DNA of 64,000 bases from positions 66,624 through 130,623 of the forward strand of contig NMRA01000310.1 of the NCBI GenBank assembly GCA_002633005.1, in the 5' to 3' direction. This document shows, one piece after another, positions 1-63,300 of the stretch. The position numbers and the translations under genes were made by a program. Under the pieces are notes generated by a model, which saw only the letters and a list, made by a program, of their open reading frames with translations, ran no database searches and was not told where the DNA came from. Source of the DNA: Phoronis australis (taxonomy: Eukaryota > Phoronida > Phoronidae). The stretch's first letter is position 1; every line of letters starts with the position of its first letter.

Positions 1-1592
1 ACGCGAATTAATAGATAACAAAATCAAGTTAGAATTGGAGACAGATTTCGTCGTGGTCTCTTAATTCTCACTGCTTTTTCGTAACAGCATCAGAAATGAT
101 GAATTTCCAAGATGGCCGAGGGCAGATATGATGGACAACCAAAAATGGCTGACGACAAAAATGAAAAATTCAGATATTATATTTACTGGTGACTTTGGCA
201 ACTGGAAAGACTGTATCTCAGATGATTTTTAAATGGAGCAAAATCATTGATGATGAAATTATTCTAAGTTCAATTTCCATTTCATACAACTACTATGCTC
301 CCCATCTCCAAGACAAAAGCTTACGCCGTTCTTAATTTAATTTTCCGTTGTTGCTCTATACCATATTTACATAATTGTGATTCAGTATTTTAGAATAGTT
401 TCACATTTTCAAGGATCAGGTATCTATTTGCAACAAATTAAAGTCAGGACCACACAGAGTTTGATTACTCGACAGATAAGCGAAAAAGCACAATGGACCA
501 ATGACGACGAGAATCTCCATTGAAGCGTTCAGCATAAACAAAAACAATACTCTGGTTAGACGTGATGGTACTATGCGCAATGAAACAACCAACGCTCACA
601 CCTCCTGGCTGTATACTCTTTATAGACTGAAGACCGGACGGGAGTGCCACCTATGGGTCTCTCAGTGAGACCTACGTTAGTAGGACAGGTGTTAGTTGAA
701 TTGTGAAGAGAGTAAAGACAAATAGTTGTCTCCGGGGGTGAGACTGCTTAACTAGAGGGGGGGACAGTGTGGCTCACTTACCCCTTGCCATCCTTAGTCC
801 TGTAATATCAACCATAGCAATCAAAATGTGGTCTACTATAAGACGACAACAACCTCGTATTACTCCGCCTCCACCACTACTGCACCACTACCACAAAGAA
901 ACCACTACCCACACCCAAAGTAGCACCGTGTACCAAGTACAGAAACTATTTGTCTTTAAATGGCGTGTGAATTTTGGACTGGATTTGGAATCATGGGATA
1001 TATCAGTAAAGAGTATACACCATCTCAAATTATAGCACATGAAAAACCCAGTGAAATGATAGGTGACAGCAACAAACCAATGAAATGATCTCATACTAAG
1101 ACATGGTGGTCACTCTGCATGTCTTACCGCACAACTTCAGGATCACTGAAATACAAAGTGCGCCAATGGTTAAAACGGGGAAAAGTGAAAAGGAGGCTTA
1201 AAAGAAACGGAGTAGACAGAAACGGAATTGTGCAGAACGCAAGAGCAGCTGTTTATGAAGCCTGTATTTAATTTTTCATAGTGGTACAAAATGTTTTTAA
1301 TTAACTCACCTGATACATTTACGCTATGTAAAATGACTGGAGTACCCATTGATAGGTAATGGGTAATGGTTATTAGTAAGTGTGGCATTTTGTCAATGAA
1401 TGTCAGCCACGTGCATGGAATTTTGGCCGTCAAGCGGTCAGTCATTAAAACGAACGTCACGTGTCTCTGCACGAGCAGAATGCCAAGTAACCCTCAGCCT
1501 ACTGCGTTACCCTTTATTTGTTTATCTACCAATAGAGCAAGAAACAAGCTCACGTGCGGCAAAACTGTCATAATCTACACACAACATAATAG

Positions 1593-1696
1593 GCAACAGT
1601 CACTTACAGGGGTCCTGCATTTTGAGGACGTTTTCTCTACTGAAAAATGGCCATCGAACTGCTTCTTAAAGTCTGGGATCCCTGTAAGTAACTATG
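1593..1696. repeat. Foldback hairpin element, diverged copy
   Basis: Ends CAACAGTCACTTACAGGGG and CCCTGTAAGTAACTATG in inverted orientation, with an inner TTTTGAGGACG remnant. Same family as 2643-2738. Confidence 0.6.
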
Positions 1697-2642
1697 CAGA
1701 CATATGGATGTCAGGCTTAATTGCCTTGTGTGCAGTGTTAAAATGCCATGTTGGGTATTAAGATGTAGCACAGAGCTGATGGAACAGGCGCATTTGACCG
1801 GATGTATCACAATTGGAATAAAGTTCTTAGTACACAGTCAAAGATTTATAATGTTTCCGGATTTCACTTTGAGGCCTCTCTCAAACTAATAATGACGTAA
1901 GAGGCTGGGACCTGTGATGTTATCCCGACACATTTCCAGATGTCCGTCAGACGTCCCCATGCAGGGCGACATCACACAACCCAAGTCTCTCATGCCATCA
2001 TTACTTTGACAAAGGCCTCAGCGTGAAGGCCGAAAACGTTAACTAGGTACGTAAATCTTTGACTGTGTACTCAGAAGTTTATTCCAATTATGGAGCATGG
2101 AGCACACTGTGTACGCAATATGAGTTAATGGTATTCCATTTCATTGCACGGATTACAAGAGAAGCTCAATGCAAACTATGTGTAGTAGGGATCTGTTCAA
2201 GGCAGGATGAATATCAGGAGTCATTTTGCGTCAAAAACCTTTGCACATTCAAGTATTCAGTTTGTTTGTAGGTCACCTTAACACCCTGGGGTCATTGACG
2301 AGAGTGCAATCCTTTCACATTCTAGTGCTCAATTTATTGTAGTCGCCAAGTCTGGACATTTTTTGTTGACGTAGTCCCGCTCACATTGAAAAGGAGCCTT
2401 TTTAAAAATTAATAATTTATGGACTGCTGAGATGATCTAGTGACAAACAGCAGTAGAACACATCTACTGGAGCAATGACATGAAAAAAAAACGAAAGATC
2501 CTCATCTAAAATGTAAATTCACATTCAATCTAATGCAACTTCATGACATACGGTGAATTTCTTTCGTAAAACATGCTGTGAAAAACGTGTCAGTCGATTT
2601 GCTCAGACAGACATACTGTCTTCACACTGAGGTCACATCAGT

Positions 2643-2738
2643 AACAGTCACTTTCAGGGGACCCACATTTTGAGAACCAGTTTACTGCCCTGAATAACAG
2701 GCACCAAACTGGTTTTCTCCCCTGTAAGTGACTATTGC
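2643..2738. repeat. Foldback hairpin element (copy in intron 20)
   Basis: Inverted ends CAGTCACTTTCAGGGG and CCCCTGTAAGTGACTATT enclose an inner pair TTTTGAGAACCAGTTT / AAACTGGTTTTCT with a CCCTGAATAACAGG loop. A related, more diverged copy is at 1593-1696. Confidence 0.75.
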
Positions 2739-4876
2739 CCTCATAATTGACACCAGTTAACGTAAGTTTTTGAAACAATGACATGCACATAACTGGACTT
2801 GGCACATGGCAAGCCCCGTAACATAATCTTGCTTGACTGGTGATATAGAAGCATAACATGAATTGTGAATCCCTGTGAGTGACTTACCCCGCCGAATCTT
2901 GATGGCTGAACACAGGGCGACAGAGACACGAAAATCAGTTTAAAAAGTGTATAGTTAAACTGAGTGATTTTGTGGCCAACGTATGGTGTACTCACTGAGA
3001 ACCATCGGATGTGTTCCAATGACACCTCACTTTACGTGTCGTTCACGCAAGCTTTGAATTATTGTCCGACAACAGAATACTAGCAGACAAACCAGTCGGA
3101 CTACTTTGAACAAGTCTTACTTAAACGTAATGGAGAGAACACTGAATCCTTAATTTATGAACATAAACTTTGACTCGTTATGGTCGCTTTTTGCATGAAC
3201 CACAATTACGTCAGAACCAGCGCCCAGCCTCCGTACCTCTGGTAAGGACTCGAGATATCTCCTTAAAGAGTTGAGAAATAAACTCAATCTCTCAATCAAA
3301 AGGTTTATGTATCAGGTGAGGCACAGCATTTGAAACTGCAGTATTTGTTGTGAATCAATGTACAGTACATTTTACTTCATGACAAAATAATCTTTAGACT
3401 TGCACTATCTAGTGTTTCTCACTTCAAAAAATTGTGAAAATGAAGGGCAAAGCTAGGGGCAGGTAGCATCACAGGTAACAAGATAGTTGTAGAGAAAGAG
3501 AGAAGGGTAAGGAAACGACTCATCGTGAAGAAGGGGGTAGGGGGGTCCAACACCTGTGTTAGATACAACCTACCTTTCCTAAGAAACCACCAGATGGCAC
3601 TCATGCACACAAGCTAATGATATCCTTGCTTAACACTGCCGTATGCAAGATTAGTTTGTAATTTGACCACCAGGCGACAGTTTTTCTCAATTCTGATGAA
3701 GTCACTCGAACAATAAAACAATTGAATGCGATACTATACTGTAATGGGTTGGTGCCTAACTTCTTACACAATAATTTGTAACAGAAAACACTATGACATC
3801 CAACTTTTCAATTTTAATATCAGAGTTATGAAAAGAGTTAAGAAATCTACACTGAAAAACATTTTTAGGTATAAAACAAATCAGAAACAGTACCATTCTT
3901 AGTAGAACACAAATTCCGTATCATTAGACTTTCACTCGTCAGGCAGCAGCAGATACTACTAATACTGCAGATTATGTACAAAGGAAGTGGCGTGCATTGC
4001 ATAAATTCCAAGAAATACGGTAAACATTCTCCAATTTGGGACACTATGAAAAATTAATTATTTTTCTCAAGGTCAGACCTTGTCCCAAAGTCTATAAATA
4101 GGCAGTACTGGTCGTCCCAGATTCAAGAATCACGGAAAGATGGCGAATGACCGATTCTTTAAATTGAAAACAAATTGTCTGAAATTTGAAAAATATGGTG
4201 AACGCCAAAATTGCTTTTGTCCCAAATTACGGAATCAAGAAAATTCAATTTATCTGGGAGTTACCGTGTCCCAAACTCAATAGACTGTCCTAAATTGGAG
4301 AATTTTATCGTAACTTGTCCCCATTCAGGCATAATATTCAAGATTTAGAATGCAAAATTACGACACTCCATCGCTACGTGACCAATAAGCCTGTCATTGG
4401 TTGACGGTCAAACTATCAAGTTCTAAAATTATTCACTATCCCTGTGGCACACCATAATGTAATTCAGTAGGAAGACCCAAGACATTGCTTAGCCCCACGG
4501 TCATCAATACTGAATAAACTAATTATAACTAAAATATGATTCTGAACAATTTTGCAATCACTGGAACATACACTGAGCTTTAGAAAGAAAACAAAAAACA
4601 GATAGGCTAGCCCCTTAGTGCTGTAGATATTGTGACTGTGCCAATTTTGATTACTGGGCACACCGCCACAGGGTGAAATATAATGAAATTCAAAGCACTT
4701 TGAACTTAAATAAGGGCAAAATAAATCAAAATTCTTCGCAAGGCTTTCTGCCTAAAACTCAGCATGAGAACCAGTAAATTCATCAAAATCCAAAACAATC
4801 TGTACAGACATTGATTAAATTCAGATATCACTCGGTTGCTACGACAGTAGTTGCTAGGCAACGGCATCGTACTTAC

Positions 4877-54178
<49,302 letters not shown>

Positions 54179-54516
54179 AGTTATACCACACGCACACACA
54201 CAAAAAGGGACAAGTCTGAGACAGTCTCCGATTCAGAGCTTATCCACCGTTGACATTGCCAAGCACTTTAGAAGAGGGAAGACTGCTGACAGGAATTGTG
54301 CTCTAATGTTAGACACAAGCTGACCCTATTTTGTCTGGACACAATCAATTGTCTTGTCCTCTGAGCACTTTCACGATATATTAGCGGAGAACAGGCCAAC
54401 ATGGTGTACTCTGCTATCGACTCCCAGCTATCGGTAAAATTATGCGTTCTCATTATACACGATGTATTATGGCAAATCGATTTTTAGGTTGCAATTCACC
54501 AGCCTGGAAAAATTGA

Positions 54517-54588
54517 CCAATCAGATCGCGACGAGGCAACAATAATAAAACTGCATTCTATGAAAAATTAAATAGACGCGTGACGTCA
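54517..54588 (-). promoter_or_regulatory. Candidate Cav2 core promoter: CRE, TATA-like box, CCAAT box
   Basis: Read on the minus strand: a perfect palindromic CRE, TGACGTCA (54588-54581), then a TATA-like TATTTAAT (54574-54567), then an inverted NF-Y box (CCAAT at 54517-54521 on the plus strand). The region around it (54.58-55.03 kb) is richer in CpG than its surroundings. If used, transcription would start about 30 bases past the TATA-like word, giving a 5' leader of roughly 360 bases to the ATG at 54178. Position and motif content are seen; activity is inferred. Confidence 0.35.
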
Positions 54589-55875
54589 CCCGCGGTGAAA
54601 CAGAGTTGACTCTCTGGACTGTTTTCTGGCTGGCGCCGATGGCGTAGGACAATGTTTGCCGTTGTATTTGAAACTCACTTTCGTTTGTCTGTCTCTTGTA
54701 ATGCCAGGAATTACTAATCTGGGTTAATTCATGAACTGGGACTTCCTGGATTGTGCAGTCGCGTTCAGTACTAGCTATTCAGTCACAGCTTATATGGTGG
54801 ATAATTCTGATAATGTTGATTTATTAACGGTTGTGGTTCAGCTGTCCACGCCGTGTTTCAGCCGGAGGCGCCAATAACCCTGCGTGCCAGATTAACCTGA
54901 TGCCTCGGTCAGCTTCCGACGTTGCCGATTCGAAGAGTTTGCGGCGGAAAAATACTCATATCGGACGGCGATCAGACGATTACTAGAGAGCGCAAGGTGT
55001 CGATAAAACGCCAAGCCACTATCATGAGTTAGACCTCATCGTCCGAAAAACGACAAAGAAATGGATGAGCTGCGTAATATTCTAACTTTTTCCTAATAGA
55101 AAAAAGTGCCTGTCGGGAACGCGTGTCCACATTTGCGGATCACAAATTTGCAGAGCACCTTTTGGTTACGTTAACAGAGCTGAGACTAAGAAGTGACACA
55201 ATAACGAAGAGCAAACACAATGCACTAAGTGTTAGACTTCTGGATATCAAAATGAGACTACGGTAAACAGCTCATCACCGATTTCGAACAAAAATAATTG
55301 CTAAAATTGCCATTTTCTCTTTTTCCATTGTCTTCTAACATAACTGTTGCGAGTGCCCAGAAGTTTTCAAAATTTTGTGTGACGGCAGATATCAAACAAA
55401 CTTTGAGCATGGCGAAGCATTACCTTTTGTGCTGCATACTTTATTTGAAAAATAAGAAAATAAAATGTTAGCTGCCGGCCTTATGATATGTGTTTCCTAA
55501 ATTGGCGAGATTTAAACGTAATCGTAGGATTATTTTCGAGAATTCGGACAATACAAATATATACCCCTGTCGTAGGAGTTTCTGTGGATATTGTAGCCAG
55601 TTACAACGAGTCAAATATGAGTCCAAGTCATATTCACTCGTACATCGACAGGGGGCGGGGGAGCTTTAAAACCTTCTACATCCGGAGCAGTCCTCTAACC
55701 TGAGTGTTCCATTCAGTTTAAGGTGTACCAGCAACTTATCACACGATTCCCCGCACTTTGTGGATACAATAACAGTTATCATTCACCTACGCAATGTGCT
55801 GCTTTTCTGGTACTCGTTACATATGAGACGAGTAGAAACCGTACGTTTCCGGACGCGACAGGAGCAAATCCGGAC

Positions 55876-56128
55876 CTGGAGCCTGTTCCAAGAAACTGAC
55901 TTAAGTTCATTTTTGACTTAAGTTTAAGATTTGTCTTAATTTCCAATCTTTGAAACTTCCAAATTCGGTAAGTAAGTCAAAATTAAGACAAAACTTATGT
56001 CAAACACTTAAGTCAAGCTTAAGATCTATTTCTTGAATTGGTTTTGAGACAAATTTAACTTTTACTTTAAAATTTACAAAAATTTAAGATTTGTCTTTGC
56101 TAAGTCAGTTTTGTTGGAACGGGCCCCT
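55876..56128. mobile_element. ~253-bp MITE with 25-bp inverted termini
   Basis: The left end, GCCTGTTCCAAGAAACTGAC, and the complement of the right end, GCCCGTTCCAACAAAACTGA, match as terminal inverted repeats. CCTGG flanks both sides as a possible target-site duplication. The interior is rich in CTTAAGT and AAGATTTGTCTT words. No open frame. Confidence 0.7.
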
Positions 56129-56579
56129 GGTCCTCATTTAGCATTGAGCCTCTCAAAGACATTCACGTACTAAGTGTAATTAGACAAACCACAGAAGAGT
56201 TTCTTTGAACATGAATGATCGAGGATATGGCGAGAAGGCAAACCCAATCTCCATCGGAAATTTGATATTTACCCACAAAGAGTAAATTACCTTGTACTTT
56301 TACCAACCGTCAATGCCACCTGTCTCAAGGATTAATTAAATACGACCATAATAATGTCAACACAAGTTCATACGTAACAAAAGCCAGGCAAAGAAATGCA
56401 AAAAGTACCTTTAAAGGCGTGCGAGACAATAATTTGACCGCCTATAATGGGTAGCTGCAACAGTAAAAAATGACACAAAAGTGCTGCTACCTCACTCTTT
56501 AAAAATAACAGCAAATAAAAATATAAAATGTATAGCATTCAATATTTGCAACAAAGGGACACAGCATTTGGTATTTGAA

Positions 56580-58000
56580 ACTTAGCAGGCGTACTGTATT
56601 TGTTTTGATAAGGAATGAACATGAGATAAAATGAAATTATTATAACGGGCTCGGCACTTGTTGGAATTGGCTCTAAGCGGTAGCTGCCACCATCTCCAAA
56701 ATCCTAGAGCGACTACTGCAGTAAAGTCAAAGCCGCCCGAAAATCGCATTGCCGTCGCATACCTCTGTGTCAAGTTTCTTTGAAATTCGTTACCCGGTTC
56801 TCCAGATATGAGCCACAAAAATTATGAAAACCAAAATGGCTATAAAGGGGTGACACTGTGGTTGAATTCATCCTAAAATCATCGACTTGTGCCGGTGAAT
56901 TTTTGTCACATATCTCTGAGTCAAGTTTCATTGAAATCTGTCAATCAGTTCTCAAACTATCATCTGGAAACGCTATTCCAAAAATATTGAAAAGCCACGC
57001 CTCCTCGCGTGGGAGGAGGGGCATATCGAAAAAATGACACATACCGTCAGAGTGATGGCCTACACCCTTGCGCCAAATTTCATCGACAAACGACCAGGGT
57101 TTTTGATTTGTCAAGCAGACAACTGCACATTGGGATAACCGGATTGAAAGATCAATAGTGAGCAAGTCAGCTCAAAAATTCAGTGGTTCGGTTCAGCGCA
57201 CTGCCGTCACACACCATTGAGTTAATTTTTCATTAAAACTATCACTCGGTTTTGATATCAGCCGGAAAGACTCTTCCCCAAAAAATATTGAAAAGCACCT
57301 TGTCGAGTCCAAAACTGTCACAAAAAGTCTTGCAGTCGTCGAATTCGTCTGGAAAATAATTGGTACTGGCGCCCGCCACGAATCTTTCTCATAGAAATCA
57401 AACAGTTCTCTAGGTGTCATTCTGAAACACTCTTTATTTGTTTAGATGTTTATTACAAAAAATATAATGTACAAAAATTGAAGTAAACCCAGAAAGCGCT
57501 AGAAAGCACAAAATCTTGGCGTGAAACGCTCTTCTCCCAAACGTACTGAAAAGGCATCTTGTCGAAACCAAAATGGTCACAAGAGGGGTTGGCTATCATC
57601 AAATCCGCCCGAAATTCAACTGGTGCCGGCTCATTGCCGTCACCTACTTGTTCGCCAAAAACCATTGAAATCCGCCCATCGATTCTATGTATCATGGTAC
57701 GGAAACTTTTGAAAGCCCCAACCCTGACCACGGGGGCGGGGCAATTTGGAAAACGGCATGAACCGCCTTAGCGTTTCCCTTCACCCTTGTTCAATATGTT
57801 ATGATTAAAATATAATCAGGTTTTATTAAGATGTCCGGAAAAATGGTTACTTAAGTTGCAGTAGTTGAAATTGCTCAAAAATCGACTACTGCCGGCGCAT
57901 CACCGTAACATACCTATATGTTACGTTCCTTTGAAATCCGTGAATCGTTTCCCTAAATATCATCCCGAAACGCTCTTCCGCCGCACAAAAATACACAAAA
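56580..58000. repeat. Degenerate tandem repeat array upstream of the gene
   Basis: Recurring block: TTTCATTGAAATC-type, then a TCGGTTCTC-type, then GGAAACGCTATTCC-like words followed by AATATTGAAAAG. Occurrences are near 56.78, 56.93, 57.23, 57.40, 57.67 and 57.93 kb, with a period of about 150-280 bases. No coding content. Confidence 0.7.
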
Positions 58001-60249
58001 CCCTCATCCGGCACTTCGAGACCATATTTTATATGTAGTGGACGCATAAAAACACACTACGAACTGCTATTCAATGCAAATCCTACAAGTTGATGAACAC
58101 CATAGTAAAATCTACGAGGAATGAAATTGGAATTGATAAAATAGCCGAAAGAAAGTTTCAGCAGTGAAGAACTATGACAAGGGAACAGTAAAAGCCAGGG
58201 GCCTTTCAGCATGACGTTCTTGCGAGAAAGGAAGATCTTGCAACACCTCGTCAAATCTCGCTAGTAAAAGGCGAGAGTTGCGAAAATGGTTGGCCGCTTA
58301 CAAGCCTGCCTTGGCGAAATGGCGACCACTGGGTCAATGAGGTTGGAGTGTTGAATTTTGAGAACGAATTCATTGGTTTCGTTCCATAAGCAAAGATCTT
58401 TGACACAGGTGCGCTGTCTCACATCTAAGAAACTCAGTCCAGGCTGTGCTCCCAAAGAATTTCTTTGTTCAAAATCTTAAAAAGTGAAAAAACTTAGAGA
58501 GCAACAATTCTCGTCGTCGAAAACGAAAAAGCTAAGGACATCATTGACGAGAAGACCACGACTCATGCAATGAAGCGACGTGCACATTTTCGTCGCTAGG
58601 ATTGCTAGGAGAGTGGGGCGTTCCCCACTAACTCAAAAAGGGTTATAAAGCCGCGTCCCGTCCAAGAAGTGAACTTACCACTTACCGCTGTAAAATTGGT
58701 CTCAACTTGTTCCTCACACAGACGAGAATTGACTTCTGGGTTTGCAAGGAGTTATGGTTCGATATTCCTTTAATGGACCAGGGGACCAGCGCATAAAATG
58801 ACACGGGTCATGCAAGCCAGATTGTACCACTCGGTCTCCATCAATAACGTGCTTAAATAATCTCCCATCTAACTTAGGAACGATTTAAAGTGAATTTCAT
58901 CGCGTAAGTGGTTTAAGTCAAAAGTTCATTTTCGTGATGCGGGAAGGCGGGATTATTGCCGCTTCAATGAACTGGAAATTTAAAGGAAAATATTGATGTT
59001 TCCAAATAATGCAACCAGCTGGCTGGATTACAAAATAAGATTGTCTGCAAAACGATTCCTCGCCTTTTCTCACTTATGGGCGAGGCGAAACATTATTTGA
59101 AAGCTAAATTCTTTAGTAAAAAGTGACGTTTAGTATACAGGCCTACCGTAAGATATTATAGTATCAAATCTCACGTTTCATTAAATTGACAATGTCGTGC
59201 AGAAAAATGATTTTCTGAAATCAGCTGCAACGCGGGATAAAAGGCACAACCTCAGTAGTGGCAGCCCAGCGCTCGGCTGACGGAGGTAGACCCCACCCGA
59301 TAAATGGCAGAGTAGATTATGCTTACGTAACTGGTAAAGTCACCCGCCTTGATTTCAGCGAATGGCTGGCAGGCAACGGCGAGTGTTGGCAACCTGTCAT
59401 ATAACCTCCCCAAAATACAACGGATTTTGTTGTTTCATACCTCTAGTCAAAGCTAATAACTTCAAGAGGTCTATCCCATCCAGCAATAATACCAAAATGG
59501 GTTTCTCGATCGTAAAACCGATTATTCCCCTTTAGAATATTGTTCTTCAGTGATGTGAATTGGCATAAGCTATAAAGCGAATAAGCGGAAATAAACCTCT
59601 GAGGCTCGTGTTATCAATGGTCGTAAGGCCTGTCGTAGAAAAGACGGACTGCGTATCTTTAATTTCTGTGGCTAAACAATCCATTAACGTGGTTCATAGA
59701 GGCAGGCTTTCAATGTGAATGTGAACTACGATCACGTACGCGATAGTGCCAGTATTGCTCTGACATGAAACGTAACGTCGTTAGCAAAAACGTAACTTTA
59801 CGACTGACTTAGCTACGACATTTGAAAAAACGGGCCTTGGTTGCATGTCCACTTTTGTCCGTGAAACAGTGGGGGTTATAACGAGTTACCAAGCAAAACT
59901 TCGTCCGCCCAAAATATATTAACCATTTTTAACCTACGAAATGGATTTTAATATAAGTGAAACGCTTCCTAACAGTCTTCGAAAATCACACCATTCGTTT
60001 GGACCAGTCATGCCAGATACACACATACTGTTGCTGAGCGATCACGTTAACATTTTTTCAGCAGCGACAGCTTCAGAGAAAAATCGCCAGCGATAACGTA
60101 TCGCAGAATAATGATGCACAACACGATTAAATAGACAAAACATGTTTACCACACCAAAATGTAATAGAAAAATAGTGGTGATATTTCACTCAGAAAGTTA
60201 CAGAGACTGTCTCACAAAACATCCAATATGCAACGAAGGCGCTACCACA

Positions 60250-60383
60250 TTTCGATATTACATTCCCTTGAAAGGATACTAAACCCTGTCTTGAGTATTT
60301 AAACCAATCATCGTTCTTCGATATTACATTCCCTTGAAAGGATACTAAACCTTGTCTTGAGGATTTAAACCAATCATTTTTCT
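60250..60383. repeat. ~66-bp tandem duplication
   Basis: Two copies of a unit beginning TTCGATATTACATTCCCTTG and ending TTTAAACCAATCAT, differing at a few bases (ACCCTGTCTTGAGTA versus ACCTTGTCTTGAGGA). Upstream region. Confidence 0.9.
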
Positions 60384-63300
60384 GCTAACTGCTATTGCAT
60401 CATTGACGTCAATCTTAAAAGATAGAACCCGGAATCGTCTAAAGACTCATCCCAGTGTCACAAGTGGCTCTTAGTCTTTCCCTACAGATGTCGCGCACTT
60501 TGCTAAAAGCGTTGATCACGCTTGCCTGTTCAACAGACCTTGAAAGGAATTTTCAAATTTTCCTACAAACCTTTGATGGTTGTTGAGGGCTACAAAGCAT
60601 TATTTTGTTTCAGAGAACTGGATGGAAAAGTCGTTTTTAATGTCTGTTAATAGGCTAAAACCGGGTTTGGTGTCCTTTTAATAAAATGAATAAACCGCGT
60701 CTTTTCTGTTCCAATAACTCTGCCAGTGATTTTTAAAGGCAGTGAACACACAGAAAAACGCACTGTATAAGCAATCAGTGAAAACGGAAATCATAACTGG
60801 AATTCACCACGAGAGTGAAGACCTCCTGAACGTATTAAATATCTGCCTGGAAGATAAAATTTAGAGCTTGGGTAGTTCCATCACGCATAAATGTTAAAAG
60901 CTGTCATTTGCACCTATTGCATGACAAAAATACGTGTTACGCTCGTTCATCGAGACAGTAAACAAAGTCCAATTGACTTGTTGCTGTCATTTCCAGATTA
61001 ACAGTTAAACTCTCCGGAAATTTTCATGAAATCTGAACGTAACTTGTTTGAGCTTGAGCTAAACTGGTGATTGCCAACTAAGCCAACGCTACCTCTTTAC
61101 CAGTCTCACTAGGCGGAGATAATAATTTCCATACAGTGTAACTCACCCAAACGTCAGCTATGTATTATTATTAAATATAGGAAAGCTTGTACGCGGTTTC
61201 ATCAGTACGCTGTTAATGGTTCGATACCATCTGTCTGAAGTATTTAACTATAATGATGTTTGATCGAATACCGATTGCATTCAAAGGTTTGTGTACAAAA
61301 AACTGACAAAAAGAATAGTGACGCCACGTGACGTGACCACGGATACAAATAAATGCATCAAAATGTTGCAATCCTGGCCGGGGATGCAACCCCGAAAGGT
61401 TTTACTCCGAAAAAAAATGTTTTCACAGCGTCGGGAGACCCTTTTATAGGCGCAAATCATATTATCATCCAGTTGTTACTCCGAAAGATCTATACTCCGA
61501 AGGAGGTTTACTCTGAAATAAATTGACATGGTTACGAATTTTGTTCATGTTTCTCTAGTCTCCGAAAATGCATTAAATTACAAAAAAAAAACGCTCAAAA
61601 GTGTTTAGCAATAACCTGTTTGCTTAGATAATATAGACACGTAATAAGAATTTACAGCCCAATCATTAGGAGTAATTTCCAGATACTTATTTGTTTAATT
61701 AAGATGATATATTATACTGTAGTAAGTTGTAAAGATACGTAGTTGAGGCTATCCAACCCCAGCCGTATCTACTATTCATTAATGATATGCTTTTTGGGTA
61801 AATAAACGTATTAAAAAAAAGTATTTACAGACAGTATGTTTCAAATTGACCCAGGTTTTGATTATCGAAACGTTTCCTATGGTAGGTGCGATGTCCAGTA
61901 AAACACTATATCACAGTGCCTGTACTAATCACCATGTACTGGAACGATTCGTCAAGTTCTTTCGCAATAACAAGTTTGTATTTTGGACAACAGGAGGAGC
62001 TGGTGGCGTCAGATATGATACCATTATGCATGGTATTTAGCTGCGGGAACCTGGCGTGCGTTTCGTAGATGCGAGAGCATCGCGAAAATGCAAGCTAACG
62101 CAAGAAGTCGTAAGATATAGCCCCTATTTATTATAAGCGAAGCACGTGATCACACTAGCTTCCTCCGAGAGATTCTTGCGTCTACAGAGCTCAATTTTGC
62201 TAAATGTTAAATTGGCTGGGACGGTTTACATGGAGTTAATTTGCATATGGCATGGGTTCAAGGGGCACGTGTATCCCACATTTAAAAGTGCATTATCCGT
62301 TGCGAATGCATGTTTCGTGCAATAAGGGCTCCATTTGAACGGACAATGTAATTTTCAGTAAAGGTCAATCAAACATAAGTAGGTATTTGATCCATGAAAT
62401 TATTTCATAAAAATTAAAACTTATAAATGTGCCCCGAAACAACAACTCTTGGGAGCATAGAATATCCGGAGTAACGGCCCTAGGAGTACACACAATTCCG
62501 ACTATTTGTACTTCGAAGTAAAGACCCTTCGGACTGGAGATCTAGATCCCCTCGTGATTGGCGATCTCTTTTAAAGTCTAACGCAGCGCCATCTTTGAGA
62601 AGCATTGTTGTTTGGGGTGAAAACCTCGTTTTGGGTAGTAGCAATCCAAACGTGCCGCTCATAAGGCTGACTTTTTCACGACCAGTTTCTTGTAAAAGAT
62701 TGCCTTTTCTGACAAAATTCCCTACAAAAGAGTCCAGGCACTCTATAAAAAACTCTACCCACATTAAAGTACACGTGAGTTTTCACTGAATATTATCTCT
62801 TTAAAAACTTTTGTTGCCGAAGTACTGTGCTCGTTTTAGACAACATGATAGTACTGTTTCTGACGTAACGGGTTAATTCAGCTGTCCAGGAATTGACCTA
62901 TCGCAAGCTCCGCCCCTTTGCAAAATGTCGACAAGCAAACAATAACTTTTACCCGGCAACGTGATGTTTATCGGGTAAAATGGCAGCATGGGAAACGAAG
63001 GTGTGTCAAGAATACTGCGTTCTGATTGGTCAGTTAAGCCGTCCGTCACTCAAATTCCTGGCGTCAGGTCAATCTCAAGGTTAAGGATCATGGAATTGAC
63101 CCTTGCAAGAGGTAATGTTTCTGGAACAGAATCCTAGGAAAGGGTGATTCTTATGGAATTCCCGCTCTATAAAAGTGTGAATATCCTAATTTTCTGCACA
63201 CCCTTAAAATATGGTCGACTACTTCCGGTTTCTAGTTATGCATGACAACACCAGAGACCAGTTAAAGGTGTTTGACTAGTCGGCGCAACGGCAAATTCAT

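Larger units (their letters stand above)
1..4876 (-). other. Intron 20 (partial, continues beyond the left edge)
   Basis: More than 4.8 kb without a recognisable channel exon. It holds two foldback hairpin elements (1593-1696, 2643-2738), a short AT-rich dispersed repeat near 4.05-4.30 kb (TTGTCCCAAA words), and one word fitting a CTCF core, CCACCAGATGGCA (3587-3599). Otherwise I see nothing. Confidence 0.7.

Noticed and set aside
1-4876. Search for the domain III S4 exon on the minus strand
   Set aside because: No word coding a RVLRPLK-like series was found, so the exon is placed outside the window.
54840-54880. RE1/NRSF silencer element upstream of Cav2 (GTGGACAGC half site)
   Set aside because: Only one half site is convincing; the TTCAGCACC half is not present at either allowed spacing.
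62981-63085. ATGGCAGCATGG start in good context after a GC box (CTCCGCCCC) as first exon of an upstream plus-strand gene
   Set aside because: Only 34 codons, no recognisable protein and no clear donor; not enough to call.
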